Source: Brachypterus glaber
Taxonomy: Eukaryota; Arthropoda; Insecta; Coleoptera; Kateretidae
Assembly: GCA_958510825.1 (NCBI GenBank)
Contig: OY294047.1
Location: 47,847,365-47,911,364 of the forward strand
Direction of reading: 5' to 3'
Length of the DNA stretch: 64,000 nt
Under the pieces are notes generated by a model. The model saw only the letters and a program-made list of their open reading frames with translations, had not been told where the DNA came from and made no database searches. This document shows, in pieces, positions 23,585-33,746 of the stretch; positions within the stretch are counted from its first letter, which is position 1; every line of letters starts with the position of its first letter. The translations under genes were made by a program, and so were the position numbers.

Positions 23585-24505
23585 TGCGCGATTAATATAG
23601 ACTGTTGTGCCTCTCACTTGCACGTATCCTGCGTTACGAAGGTTAAAGTCATAGACAAAGAACATAGATGAGCTGTCAACTCAAGGTTATATACAAATTT
23701 ACGAGTCCTCCATTTTGATCGGAAGTTACGTCAGAAATAAACGACATAACCTTACTTTTTAATGTTTTCTTATGTTATATTAAAAAGAATCACACTTACC
23801 TAAAAAATATGATACTTCTGTCTGAAGATAGCAGTCGTTTTATGTTTCTACAACTTTTTATAAAACACGTCATTGCAAAGACTTTACTAGTTCTTTGAAA
23901 AAGCACTATAAAATATACAAAAAACACAGAAAGACTTTAAAAGTTCAAAAACGCTATTATATAGTCTATAATAAAATAAAATGTTCACCCTTCTAGCACA
24001 AAATACCAAACGCGTAGAAAAAAATAACAGAAAAACCTCGAAAACAAACTCAAAACATACATAAATTAGGTTATGTTAACCTGTTGCACGAATATGTTAG
24101 AGGTGTGTGCGAAGAATTATATTTTTATATTTAAATTACTGGTAAAAATAAATAAATATCTGTGTAGTATAACATATTGATTTAGTTTTTACATATATAA
24201 CAAACTGTTGCAACAACGACAAAAAGAAACTTTAACTGACTACTGAAGTGAAATGAAAAGACACATCTCTAACAAAGAAAATATTCCTATCTAACGCAAC
24301 ACAGTGTTACCAACATAAAATATATATTTTTTTGCTTTATGTTGGAAAATTGGAATCAAAATGGAGGACGCATTTAGTCGGGATGCAGAAGTATGCGCAG
24401 GCGGTCAAAAATCAATCTATTTGTTTATTTTGTCTATGGTTAAAGTTGAGAGCGCACTTGGCTATAGTGAAAATTATTAGTATAGATACTGAGCATGCTT
24501 GCGGA
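23585..24505. repeat. Probable long inverted-repeat element
   Basis: Left-arm motifs CCTCCATTTTGAT, CATAGACAAA and the GGTTAAAGT region reappear in reverse at 24345-24450 as ATCAAAATGGAGGAC, TTTGTCTATGG and GGTTAAAGTTGAG. The arms are diverged and the interior is AT-rich with no recognised gene. Ends are uncertain. Confidence 0.45.
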
Positions 24506-24639
24506 TATATAAACTTTTAAGTCACTTGATGTTACGTTCTTGCTTTAAGTATATAATCATTTCTCTATGTGTAGATAATTTTTAATGCTGTTATAATAAA
24601 TGTAATTTGCATCAGGAACTAAATGGAGGAATGCTAAAT

Positions 24640-24795
24640 TATAGTATTTCTAACGTGAAAATGTGGACTGTATTGTAAAGATAAGTACTTGTATTTTGTA
24701 AAGAAAAATTAATTATATTTGTAATTTTGACATGTTCAACACCCTCCGGGGTATCTCTGAGCAAATAAATGATAATCTAATCTAATCTAAATGTT
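24640..24795 (+). mobile_element. Possible LINE 3' end with short repeat tail
   Basis: The sequence ends GAGCAAATAAATGATAATC followed by repeated TAATC units (about 24773-24790), a common way for non-LTR retrotransposons to terminate. No reverse-transcriptase coding sequence is visible, so the call rests on the tail alone. Confidence 0.35.
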
Positions 24796-25239
24796 AATTT
24801 AAGTTTGGCAAAAAAAATTAAAGAACTAAACATAGATCATATTTTTTTTAAACATAAACAATTGAGTTCTTAAATTTTTGAAATTTTAGAAATATAAAAG
24901 CAAAAAATTAAATTAGCATATTTAGTTTGGTCATTTCATTTACTTCAAAACAAACTACTTAAAAAATTGAATAACAATAGATACCATACACCACTAACAT
25001 GCAGATACCCTTTATTTTTTAACAAAATATAAATAAATACCTAATTTATATAAGATGCGCCACTGTCAAAAATTTTCCAACAAAAAATCTGCACGATTTA
25101 AATGTTTTGCAATATTATTTGCACATGCTACGCAAGCCTATCAAATGTTTTTGTATTAACGTTAAAAAAATAAAAAATAAAAATCCTATCTCAAGTTAAG
25201 TACGTAAAATTTATATAACGATATATCTATAATATATTA

Positions 25240-25640
25240 TATGGTTCACGGTGGATCAGAACGAAAATTTAGTGGGACTTTCCTCCAATACATTTTTTCC
25301 CAAAAAAACTGAAGAATTTGTTCTGTTTTAACAAAGTAGATTTTTATACTTAATGAGGTTACTGGGTTTTGAGGTTATGCGGCTATGGTATTATGAGGTT
25401 AGGGGATTATGGGGTTCTGGTGTTAGAGAATTAGCAATTTGGGAACAGGGGGGTGACAGTGGTATGTCACAGTTGAATTTAGCAGTTTCAGTAGTTTCAG
25501 TTTCAGTTTCAGAGGTTATGTCAAAATCCTGACATGTAGGGGTTGAACGGGTTGCGGATTCAGTTTCAGCGGGAAAAAAGACAGGAATATCATATTGGAA
25601 TCCAAGACTCAGAATTTTTTTTTGTGGGCTTGTGTTATCA
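25240..25640 (+). repeat. G-rich low-complexity segment with TTTCAG repeats
   Basis: Contains repeated GAGGTTATG/GAGGTTAGGGG-like words and several AGTTTCAG units, ending T-run then GTGGGCTTGTG. The foldback at 11680-13157 is followed by a similar T-run then GTGGGGCTGTG, so this may be the end of a related element. No coding potential. Confidence 0.4.
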
Positions 25641-25969
25641 GTGTATTATGTTCATTATCACGAGACTTTTCTCTAAAAAAATTATAAAAATTCAAGGAAG
25701 GGTAGGTAACTAAAAAAACTAGCATTGGTATTTAATGTATTGAAATATTGAAATTAAACTCATTAAAGATGAGATTTATCGCCTTAGACTGTATGTAAAT
25801 ATTATATTACCTACCCAGATTTAAGTACTTCCTTAGCAACAAAAACAAATGAAGGTTTTAAAGAATGGAGGTGTAATGTAACAAAAACAGAAATTTGAGC
25901 TCCTTTTCACATGTGTATCATTTAAACCAAATAATTTGTGTAATTAATGTGTCAAGGCCGAAATAGTTA

Positions 25970-26285
25970 TTTTCATAACAAGTGCGGAAAAGCCTCTTTA
26001 CACATGGGTTAGAAACAATACTTTTCTTACGAGCAGGGTTAAAATAAAATATACTTTTATATTTTATCAAATAAATCGAAATAAATCTTATTTTTATAAT
26101 TTTTCAATAAGAAAATCAATTAACAGGTAAAAAATTTAAATATTTTTATAATATTATGAACAAATATAACAAGAATAACACTACGCAATTAAGAAATTAA
26201 ACAATATTTATGGGTGCCGAAAAGGCTTTCTTTCCACACCCATATGCGTGCGGAAAGAGTGAACTTTCCGCACGCCAGCGCACAA
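25970..26285 (-). repeat. Dispersed repeat family D (copy 2)
   Basis: Reverse copy of 21945-22250, with ACAAGTGCGGAAAAGCC at one end and AGTGAACTTTCCGCACG at the other. Shared sequences include AAATCAATTAACAGGTAA and ATTAAACAATATTTATG. Confidence 0.75.
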
Positions 26286-26413
26286 AACACATGACGGCAC
26301 ATCAAGCCAATCACGGCATTGTTGCATGTAAAGTATTATGGTTATGCGAGTCTCTGGATGGTGCTTAAGGTATGCATTCCCTGGGGAAAAATAATATATA
26401 CATAACACCAACC

Positions 26414-27446
26414 AAATGGGAGGCATAGCATACCCAGGTAGCACGTGAAAGTCACGTTAATATGTGACATGTGATGTTAAGATTGTAGTCTCATTTAACA
26501 AGAATGTAGCATGGTGGGGGTGTCCTAAGTCCGCCCCTAATAACATCACACAATGACATCCCGAAAATAACGTGTTTGTGACATCATAAATCCACATTCC
26601 TGTTATATCTAATATCTTATGGATGCCGTTACTGGTACTTTAATATTTAAATAATATTTTAGGATATTAGCTTTTTCTAAATTAAAACCATTAAAAACGC
26701 TATAACCCTATAAAAAAATCGGATTTAAAATCAATCAGTAATTGAAACAATCACAGATTGAAACAGATAGATTCTAAATACGAAATTGCAGATTAAGCGG
26801 AGAATATATCCTTTAATCCGTGTCCGTGGTCTTGAGAAGCCCGGCAGAGCCCCCTATCCATTGGAAATCGTATAATGTGTATACAATTTCCTTATAATAA
26901 TTTACTCTATCAACATCATCTTATATCGATTTTTTTGCTTCGAACGTCGGTGAGAAGCAAAATAACATGACATTCACGTGAAAGCCACGTTAATATGTGA
27001 CATGCGATATATTCACAGCGTTGGTAAATATTTGTTATTAAATAACATGGTTGTCACGTCACACGTGTTACGTTGCAAATGTGATGTTAAATACATGTTA
27101 TTTTTCAATATTATGTGATGTTATGATTTAGTTTAAAAATACACCCAAAAGTGATGTTAATTTTTTGTAATATAACATCCCTTGCTACCTGGGTAGTGGC
27201 TAGCTCGTATGCATAGCAAGCCTACTAGCGTGAGTTTGATTCTCACTGGCGCCGATTTGCTTTTTTCAGTTAATTAATAATTGAAATTTAGCGAAGGCGA
27301 TAAGTGAAACGGACACTCCCTAGAAACTGGTTTGAAAGTCAGTATAAGCCGGTGGTTCCCTCTACTACTAGCCCACGCAAGTCCTGGACTTAGGGGATGC
27401 TTAATTAAGTATAATAGTATGAGGTTAAACAAACAAACAAACAAAC
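26414..27446 (+). mobile_element. SINE family 1 (copy 2), split by a MITE
   Basis: The first 17-19 bases of the SINE (AATGGGAGGCATAGCA, 26414-26430) are separated from the rest (27194-27446) by a 761-bp insertion. The right part has the B-box-like GTGAGTTTGATTCTCAC, the family body GCCGGTGGTTCCCTCTACTA and a tail of AAAC repeats. Removing the insertion and one TA restores continuity with the 19.1 kb copy. Confidence 0.85.
26433..27193. mobile_element. MITE with 11-bp inverted ends and TA duplication
   Basis: It begins CCCAGGTAGCA and ends with the complement TGCTACCTGGG, with TA on both sides (26431-26432 and 27194-27195). Its interior repeats CACGTGAAAG(T/C)CACGTTA, ATATGTGACATG and TGATGTTA several times in both orientations. 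It has no coding region. The TA target and short termini fit a Tc1/mariner-type MITE, but no partner transposase is seen in the window. Confidence 0.85.
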
Positions 27447-27968
27447 CTTTATTTATCAAACGCTCCAAATGTTTTATAGTGCATTTCTTGCCTTGTGCAA
27501 ATACAGATAACATTTAAATTTAAATGTTCTTTTTTACACAGTATTGCGATAATATTGTCATCAAATAGACATTTATTGCCATACTAAAAGGTAACAACCA
27601 TTGTAAAATATTTATATCACACAATTTTTTCGAATAATTATAGCCTGATAATCAAAGAAAACTTTTAGGCGCTTATATTTACTTTACTTTTTTGTTAGTT
27701 TGTTAGATTTGCTAGTTTACATAAAAGGCAATCGTCTTTTACAGTGTTTTATGTTTATATTTTGTATAACTAGAACCTCGAAATTTGGTACACAGATATT
27801 ATTCCTGATGACAACTCAAGAATTAAGTATTAGTTTCAAAATTAAGCATCAATAAGTTAATGTAAATATATTTTTTTTTAATTTTTATTTACAATTTTGG
27901 CGAAGGCGCCCTAAATAAAGCGTTTACGGGTCTTTCAACAATATTTTCATTTTACATTACGAGAAAAA
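27447..27968. other. Unassigned stretch
   Basis: AT-rich, with no recognised gene. Overlapping short frames at 27274-27517 come from the SINE and its tail. Confidence 0.4.
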
Positions 27969-28567
27969 TGCAGTATTTTTGTGAAAAGCGGATATATTTT
28001 TATTTTAATGTAAGTACAGACTTTGAGGTTAGTAATGGAACACAATATCGTCCAAATGTCTGTCTCGGCTTTTTTTACAGACGGTCATTTTTTTGATGAA
28101 ATTTTTCATCACGTTTTCGCATAATTTTTGGTTTGGCCCGAAATTGATGCTATGGATTTTGACGACGTTTATTTCCAGCAGGACTATGCAACATGCCACA
28201 CAGCTGGTGAAAAAATGGCACTATTGCATGAAAAACTTCCTGGGCGTGTGATTTTTCAAAATGGAGACTTCAATTGGCCGCCGAGGTCGTGCGATTTAAC
28301 ACCATTAGACTTTTTTGTTTGGGGCTACGTTAAAGGTAAGGTCCACGCCAATGCTCCTGCAACGATTCAAGCGGTCAAAGACAACATCAGAGCCCTTATT
28401 TGCAAAATAGAGCCGCAATTATGCGAAAACGTGATGAAAAATTTCATGAAAAGAATGACCGTCTATAAGAAAAGCCGAGGAGGGCATTTGTATGGTATTG
28501 TGCTAACCTCAGATCCTGTACTTGGTCTTAAAATAAAAATATACCCGCTTTTGACAAAAATACTGCA
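27969..28567 (+). mobile_element. Mariner-like element with reversed copy of its own right end
   Basis: The left 155 bp (27969-28123) is an inverted copy of the right 150 bp (28418-28567). The repeat includes about 80 bp of transposase coding sequence as well as non-coding terminal sequence, so it is far longer than a normal mariner terminal repeat. Only the C-terminal part of the transposase lies between. The original left end and N-terminal coding half are missing. The locus reads as a snap-back derivative made by aberrant repair or template switching. Flanking TA was not clear. Confidence 0.82.
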
Positions 28568-28574
28568 GATATAG
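28124..28574 (+). pseudogene. Mariner-type transposase, C-terminal fragment (DD41D spacing)
   Basis: An open frame of about 148 codons encodes the second catalytic aspartate in FQQDYATCH and the third in CDLTPLDFFVWG. There are 41 residues between them, the spacing reported for DD41D (rosa-like) mariner relatives. WPPRSCDLTPLD and WGYVKGKV are typical of the family. The helix-turn-helix region and the first catalytic aspartate are absent. The frame has no ATG at its beginning, because it emerges from the reversed terminal copy. It therefore cannot be an active transposase. The C-terminus ends at the terminal repeat. Confidence 0.88.
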
Positions 28575-28886
28575 ATTTATTACATTCAAATTACACATGA
28601 GGTTACACATAATTCTGGGGATAAACAATTCCTTTGACATATTAAAGATCTAAATTTTAGGTTTAATGAGAATTTATAAAATAACTTTTTGATTAAATGA
28701 TAATTTTTAGAAAATTTAGATCAGAAATGTAAAAAAAAAACTTTTTAAATACTGTTTTTACCGCTTGGTCCGCAGAATAGTTAAAAATATAATGTGTATG
28801 ACGTGGCGAGCTAAAAATAGTTTTTAGTGTACCCCATTTTAAAATATTTTTTTGGGCTTCTAGCACCGAAATAGTAATAGTATAAT

Positions 28887-29170
28887 AGTAATTACTATGG
28901 GGTAAAATTCTATAATAAACTACCTCCGCGTGTACAAGCTCTCCCATTATTGCAATTTAAAGCAAAAACAAAACAATATCTTCTGCGGCAGGCATTTTAC
29001 AGTGTAACTCAATATCTAGATGCTGATATTGACCATACTGCTTTTAATATGTTGTGAATGTAAACACATTTTAACTGTATTGTAAATTTATTTATTTATT
29101 TTTATCTGACCTGTGTAAACAAATAATTTGTATATACATTAATAAATCTTGATACTTAATAAAAAAAAAG
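28887..29170 (+). mobile_element. LINE 3' end with C-terminal coding remnant
   Basis: A frame from about 28896 to the stop at 29055-29057 reads YYGVKFYNKLPPRVQ, then FKAKTKQYLLRQAFYSV, which matches the usual C-terminal pattern of jockey/CR1-like LINE ORF2 proteins (KFYNxLP, FKxxLKxxLLxxAFYS). It is followed by about 100 bp of untranslated sequence and a poly-A tail near 29159. The upstream part of the reverse transcriptase is missing (5' truncation). Confidence 0.72.
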
Positions 29171-29179
29171 AAAGAAATC

Positions 29180-30031
29180 AAATACAGAACCGCGATCTGG
29201 AAATAGTTTATTCAAAATTCAGCCGGGAAAAAATAAATTGTTGAAAATATTCACCAGCTTCTAGACTATTAATATTAAAATAAAAATAATTATAATACAC
29301 GCGCTTGTATTATATCCCAAACACTTGATAGTTGATTTTCTATCTTTTTCTAACACATAAAAAATGCGAATTTGATTCGTCAACAAACGTAATTAGAGTT
29401 AGGGTGAGGTTAGAAAATTTAACTGAATTGTATGCAATTTTTATTTCAGTAACCAGGGCCCCGGGGGCAGGGTTTGATATTTTTAAATTTAATTTTAGCT
29501 CCTAGACTAATTTTCATAAAAATATTCCGAAAATTTTACTTTACGTAGGAACCCTTCGCTTCCGGAGTTAGGGTTGATATAGAGTTATCTCCCTGGCGGT
29601 GGAGTTGGTGAACTATTCCATGACTGTCAAATTTCAACATTCTAGTCGAACGGGAAGTGGGCGCAGATTCGACTTAAACTGACAAACAAAAGAACAAATA
29701 AATGAACAATCCAAAAAACTAACAAACTAACAAAAAAAATGCGTATTAAATAAGAGCTTGTAATAAAAATAGCTTTTTTTTTTCGTATTACAAGGTAAAA
29801 ATTTTCTGGCTTCCATTATCTCTTCTATAAAACAGATCTTCCAAATAATTTAAGAGAGATAAATTCAAATAACTATTGCAATTACTAGATTTACTATTTT
29901 AAAGATTTTGATTACATTGTATAATCAAGATTTTATCTTTTTTTTTTAATTATTGTATTTTTAAATGACCTTTTTACCTATGCTGAGGACAACTGTATGA
30001 AAGAAAAATTGTCCTCTTCAAAGGACAGAGC
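29180..30031. other. Unassigned stretch
   Basis: No gene recognised. A short GC-richer patch near 29450-29480 and 29560-29600 has no partner. Confidence 0.35.
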
Positions 30032-30284
30032 AACGAACCAATAACTCTTCTCTCTAGAATAGACATTTCATTCGTAAAAACTGACAAAAACGTCGGCAAC
30101 ATAAACATTCGTCTGTCTTACTCGCACATCTTTCTTCTAACCGAGACAACAATACCAGTTACTGGTAATTGTTATTGTTCATGCTTGAATATACCTACTA
30201 TTTGTTTACAAATAAACCGAGATGTTGGCGATACTTTATTTTAACGGTATGCTTATTCTAGAAAGAAGAGTTATTAGTACGTTG
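30032..30284. mobile_element. hAT-type MITE, CAACGAAC family (copy 1)
   Basis: Inverted ends CAACGAACCAATAACTCTTC and GAAGAGTTATTAGTACGTTG enclose 253 bp. Flanking octamers GGACAGAG and GGCAAGAG match at six of eight positions, a decayed duplication. The centre has a small palindrome around CCAGTTACTGG. The relative at 30761-31009 lies in reverse orientation. Confidence 0.8.
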
Positions 30285-30752
30285 GGCAAGAGGAGGTCAG
30301 GTGGCCAACCCAAGATATATGCATTTCTTTGTCATTGTGACAAGAATAGGATTAGTTGTTACATACTGCAGTATTACCGATTTTTATCCCACATTTCGTA
30401 TCTGTCCCAGACACATCTTTAAAAAAAATTCTAGTTTTTTTATTTACTTAACTTTGTATTTTCTCTAGCCACTCTATTATATGATTACCAGGATTTAAAT
30501 CTTATCATTTTCAAGTTCAAGTTCAATGTCAGTCGGCTCTGACCTTGTGCAAATATTTTTTAACGCATTTAGTGATATAACATTATATCACTTGTGTACT
30601 TTATTTATGTTTAGTTAACGTCATAGGCGGCGGTATATTTAACGCACTGTATAAACAACCTAAAAATAAATATTTTACGGGTGGATACACCGAAAAATCT
30701 TTTTTTTTTTGCATAAAAATATCTCGTCCATGTACAAATGGTTTTTAGTGGT
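30285..30752. other. Spacer between two MITE copies
   Basis: No gene recognised. It contains a short palindrome ATATAACATTATATCA near 30578-30592. Confidence 0.35.
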
Positions 30753-30760
30753 TCACCGGT

Positions 30761-31009
30761 CAACGAACTAATAATTATCTCCCTAGAATACGCATACCGT
30801 TAATATAAAGTATCGCCAACATCTCTGTTTGCTTGTAAACAAATAGTAGGTATATTCAGGCCTGAACAGTAACAGTTACCAGTAACTGTTATTGTTGTCT
30901 CTGTTAGAACAAAGCTGTGCGAGTAAGACAAATGTATATGTTGGCTACGTTTTTGTCAGTTTTTACAAATGAAAAGCCTATTCTAGAGAGAAGAGTTATT
31001 AGTTCGTTG
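30761..31009. mobile_element. hAT-type MITE, CAACGAAC family (copy 2)
   Basis: A 249-bp inverted relative of 30032-30284 with CAACGAACTAATAA and TTATTAGTTCGTTG at the ends. The exact octamer TCACCGGT flanks it (30753-30760 and 31010-31017). Because this copy has its own perfect duplication, it is an independent insertion and not half of a larger palindrome. Confidence 0.9.
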
Positions 31010-31017
31010 TCACCGGT

Positions 31018-31829
31018 GCACCTCGGTAAAATAGCCATTTTCCTGTATTTTGCAATACTTAAAAGTTTTTACTTAAAGGCTTAATTAATAACAAGAAAAA
31101 AGTCTCTAGGTTAATGCGTTCACAGGTTACTACGAAACTATGCACGAGTGAAAATGTTTATATGGTATTAACAATTTTTTTGATAGGTTTTATTCAATAT
31201 TTACTTATACGGTATAAGATGTAGGTGCTTAATTAAGTCGTATTAAAACTAACTACATTCCCTATATAAACATATACCTAACTAGAAATTTTTTTATTAT
31301 AGTTGTATTAAATTGGAAGTGTCTAATTGCCGTAAAAGTAATTTACTGAAAAAAAGCATTTACACACATAACATTGCAAGGCAAAAATTAAATTGAGTTT
31401 GTGTGTTTTATTTGTATATGTAGTACTAAGAACAAAACAAAAGCACTTATACCAAAAAAGCAATACTTTCATTGAGTTGATTCTAAAATAATAATAATTC
31501 GCTTAGCAGCCAGGGATTTAAGAGTGCGAGGCTATAATAGTCTTCTCTACCGTAGTTTATATATTAGTTTTTTCAATACTAGCACTATTTAAAAATTTTA
31601 ATTCAAATAATAAAATAAATTATTAACAGAAATTATATTTCTTGAAATTTTCATAAAAATCAAGTAGCCTTGATCAATGACATTTGCTCAAATAAATACT
31701 TTGAACGTTTAAAAATTTAGTTTTTTTTAACTTTTTTCATAATATTTAGCTAATTATTGATGATATTAATTTTATATAAAAAGAACAAGAAATATTATAA
31801 ATAATAAATAATTATATTTAATAAATAAA
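31018..31829. other. Unassigned AT-rich stretch
   Basis: No gene or repeat boundary recognised. Confidence 0.4.
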
Positions 31830-32300
31830 TAATAGTATATTAAAGTACTAGTTTCATAACATACGTTTTTAGCGCACAAGTACAAGTTTAGAAAACGAGC
31901 CGCTTTCGGCGAGATTTCTAAAGTTCTAGTTGGCTAAAAACGTGTTATGAAACGAGTGCTTTATACAATTTTTTCTAGTTTGCTCTAAAATTAAAAAAAA
32001 ACTTACATTTAAATTGATGACTGTTTAGGGATTTTTGTTTTGGATTGTCATTACAGTTTACACCATGTGTAAAATTCTCTTCTCTGTTTTACTGCCAAGC
32101 CACAATTTTAATATGGTAAAAATAACCTAAACCCAAAATTTTGTAGAAAATTCAACTTTAAAGCGACAATGACATTTGTACGGAAAACGTCAAGCGATAG
32201 GCCATGTCTGTTGCCAACCCAAAAGAACAAAAAGTACAGACCTCTTATGGGCCTATAAGAACACGCAAAATGCGTGTGCTTATGAGCTTATAAGAGTCGA
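31830..32300 (-). repeat. Dispersed repeat family E (copy 1)
   Basis: Reverse relative of 49205-49735, also partly present at 58866-58995. One end is a foldback: GTTTCATAACATACGTTTTT with AAAACGTGTTATGAAAC about 80 bp away and a GCCGCTTTCGGCG-like centre. The other end has GACCTCTTATGGGCCTATAA. Shared body sequence includes TTGGGTTGGCAACAGACC (in reverse). Non-coding. Confidence 0.75.
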
Positions 32301-32863
32301 AAAATAGAAAAAGTTATTTAAGGCTATTTTCTTGGGTTTAATTAGTATAAATTGCACAAAAAACTGAAACATCTAAAGTGACAGAAATCAATTGTTTATA
32401 AAATTTACTCCTACTAGAAGAGAAAAAATTATTATTGCTATAGGTGAAGAAAATCGATTTCACAGTCTGAAAACATGATAAATAATGGTATGTTCTAAAG
32501 CTAGTAGTGAAAAAAACTATTTTGTTCTTAGTTTTTGAATTTAATTTAAATACAGTACTGATCCAGATGCAAATTTAAACCGTCCAAATACACAAAAGCA
32601 ATCTTATTTCGGATTTGCTAGATTTTCTGCGAAATTTTATGATTTTTCATTACGGAAAAGCGTTTAACAAATTAAGGTCGAAAAAGGAAATAGGAGGGAA
32701 ATGTGGTATAGTATCCAAATAACAAAAAACTGATTTAAAAAGAGAACTTTTCTATTAAATATAAGTATGTAAAAGATATGTCAACTATTTATTTTTAATC
32801 AGGGCACGGTACACCACCTCATTAGAATTAAAAATAAAAAAACCTAGCGAAAAAAATAAAGTA

Positions 32864-32930
32864 AGGGAACGTTCAAGTATTACGTAACGCAGATTTTGAT
32901 CATTTTGGACCTTTTTTTATTGTTAACATG
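32864..32930. repeat. Single end of GTTACGTAA-type MITE
   Basis: AGGGAACGTTCAAGTATTAC followed by GTAACGCA is the terminus shared with 3907-4376, 35644-36299 and 63832. No second end is seen within a kilobase. Confidence 0.6.
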
Positions 32931-33104
32931 TCCTACACACATGTGAGTTAATTAATTTTAATTCTTAATAATATTTATATTTATTATAATAATCTTATAC
33001 AAAAAAAAAACAGCTTAGTAGAAATTTAATCTAGAGAATAAACATTAAAACTTCTGTAATTATTATTAATTATGCTCTTAGTAATTATAGCTAGAAGAGT
33101 ATTA

Positions 33105-33225
33105 TCATCATCGTCATCATCATCGAGTTATCAGTCCCAATACTGGTTTGAGGCAGCTCTCCGACCCATTCTATCCTTAGTCAATCACTTCATTTTCCTT
33201 AAATTTATGCACACTACACTTTTTG
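33105..33225 (-). mobile_element. Possible LINE 3' fragment with (GAT)n tail
   Basis: On the minus strand the sequence ends in GATGATGATGACGATGATGA, a simple-repeat tail of the kind left by some non-LTR retrotransposons. The upstream sequence (GAGAGCTGCCTCAAACCAG) resembles widely dispersed arthropod LINE 3' untranslated regions. No coding portion is present. Confidence 0.4.
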
Positions 33226-33365
33226 GTATTTCAAAAAAAAAATAAATATATGCTTATATATTTATATCAAAATCCTACTAAAAACTATTATAAATTGCGC
33301 TATCTATAGTTTTAGTCCGGGGTGGGCCCCCAGTAGATTTTTTTTATTACCTCACCGTAAAGACT

Positions 33366-33746
33366 TTGTATATGTGTTCTTTATGTCCAGTCAAACAACT
33401 TCTTACATAAGAAAGCATTTTTTTTTGGGACCAACCATTAACTTTAGGGCGCCCGAAAATTTTTGTCGGACAAGGTCACGACTTGATTTTAAATAGTTTT
33501 AACGATCCTGAAAAAATCAGCTGCGAGGTGCTAAATGTTATGAAGTCATAACTTTACCATGTTAGGTTAGGTATGACGACATAACATTTAGTACTTCACA
33601 GCTGATTTTTTCAGGATCGTTTAATAAAAATATTTAAAATCAAAATTTTCTGGCAATACCGTTGTTCGACGCCCTAAAGTTAAGGGTTAAGGGGAATTTT
33701 CTTATGTAAGAAGTTGTTTGACTGGACATAAACAACACATATACAA
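33366..33746. repeat. Complete palindromic foldback element
   Basis: A 381-bp inverted repeat with arms of about 175-190 bp meeting near 33555. Matching pairs from outside in: TTGTATATGTG/CACATATACAA, TTATGTCCAGTCAAACAACT/AGTTGTTTGACTGGACATAA, CTTTAGGGCG/CGCCCTAAAG, CGATCCTGAAAAAATCAGCTG/its complement, CTAAATGTTATG/CATAACATTTAG. Almost no unpaired spacer remains. No coding region; the TSD is unclear. Confidence 0.85.

Noticed and set aside
30222..30422. 66-codon plus-strand frame starting in a MITE
   Set aside because: It begins inside the CAACGAAC MITE and runs into unrelated flank; no domain is recognisable.
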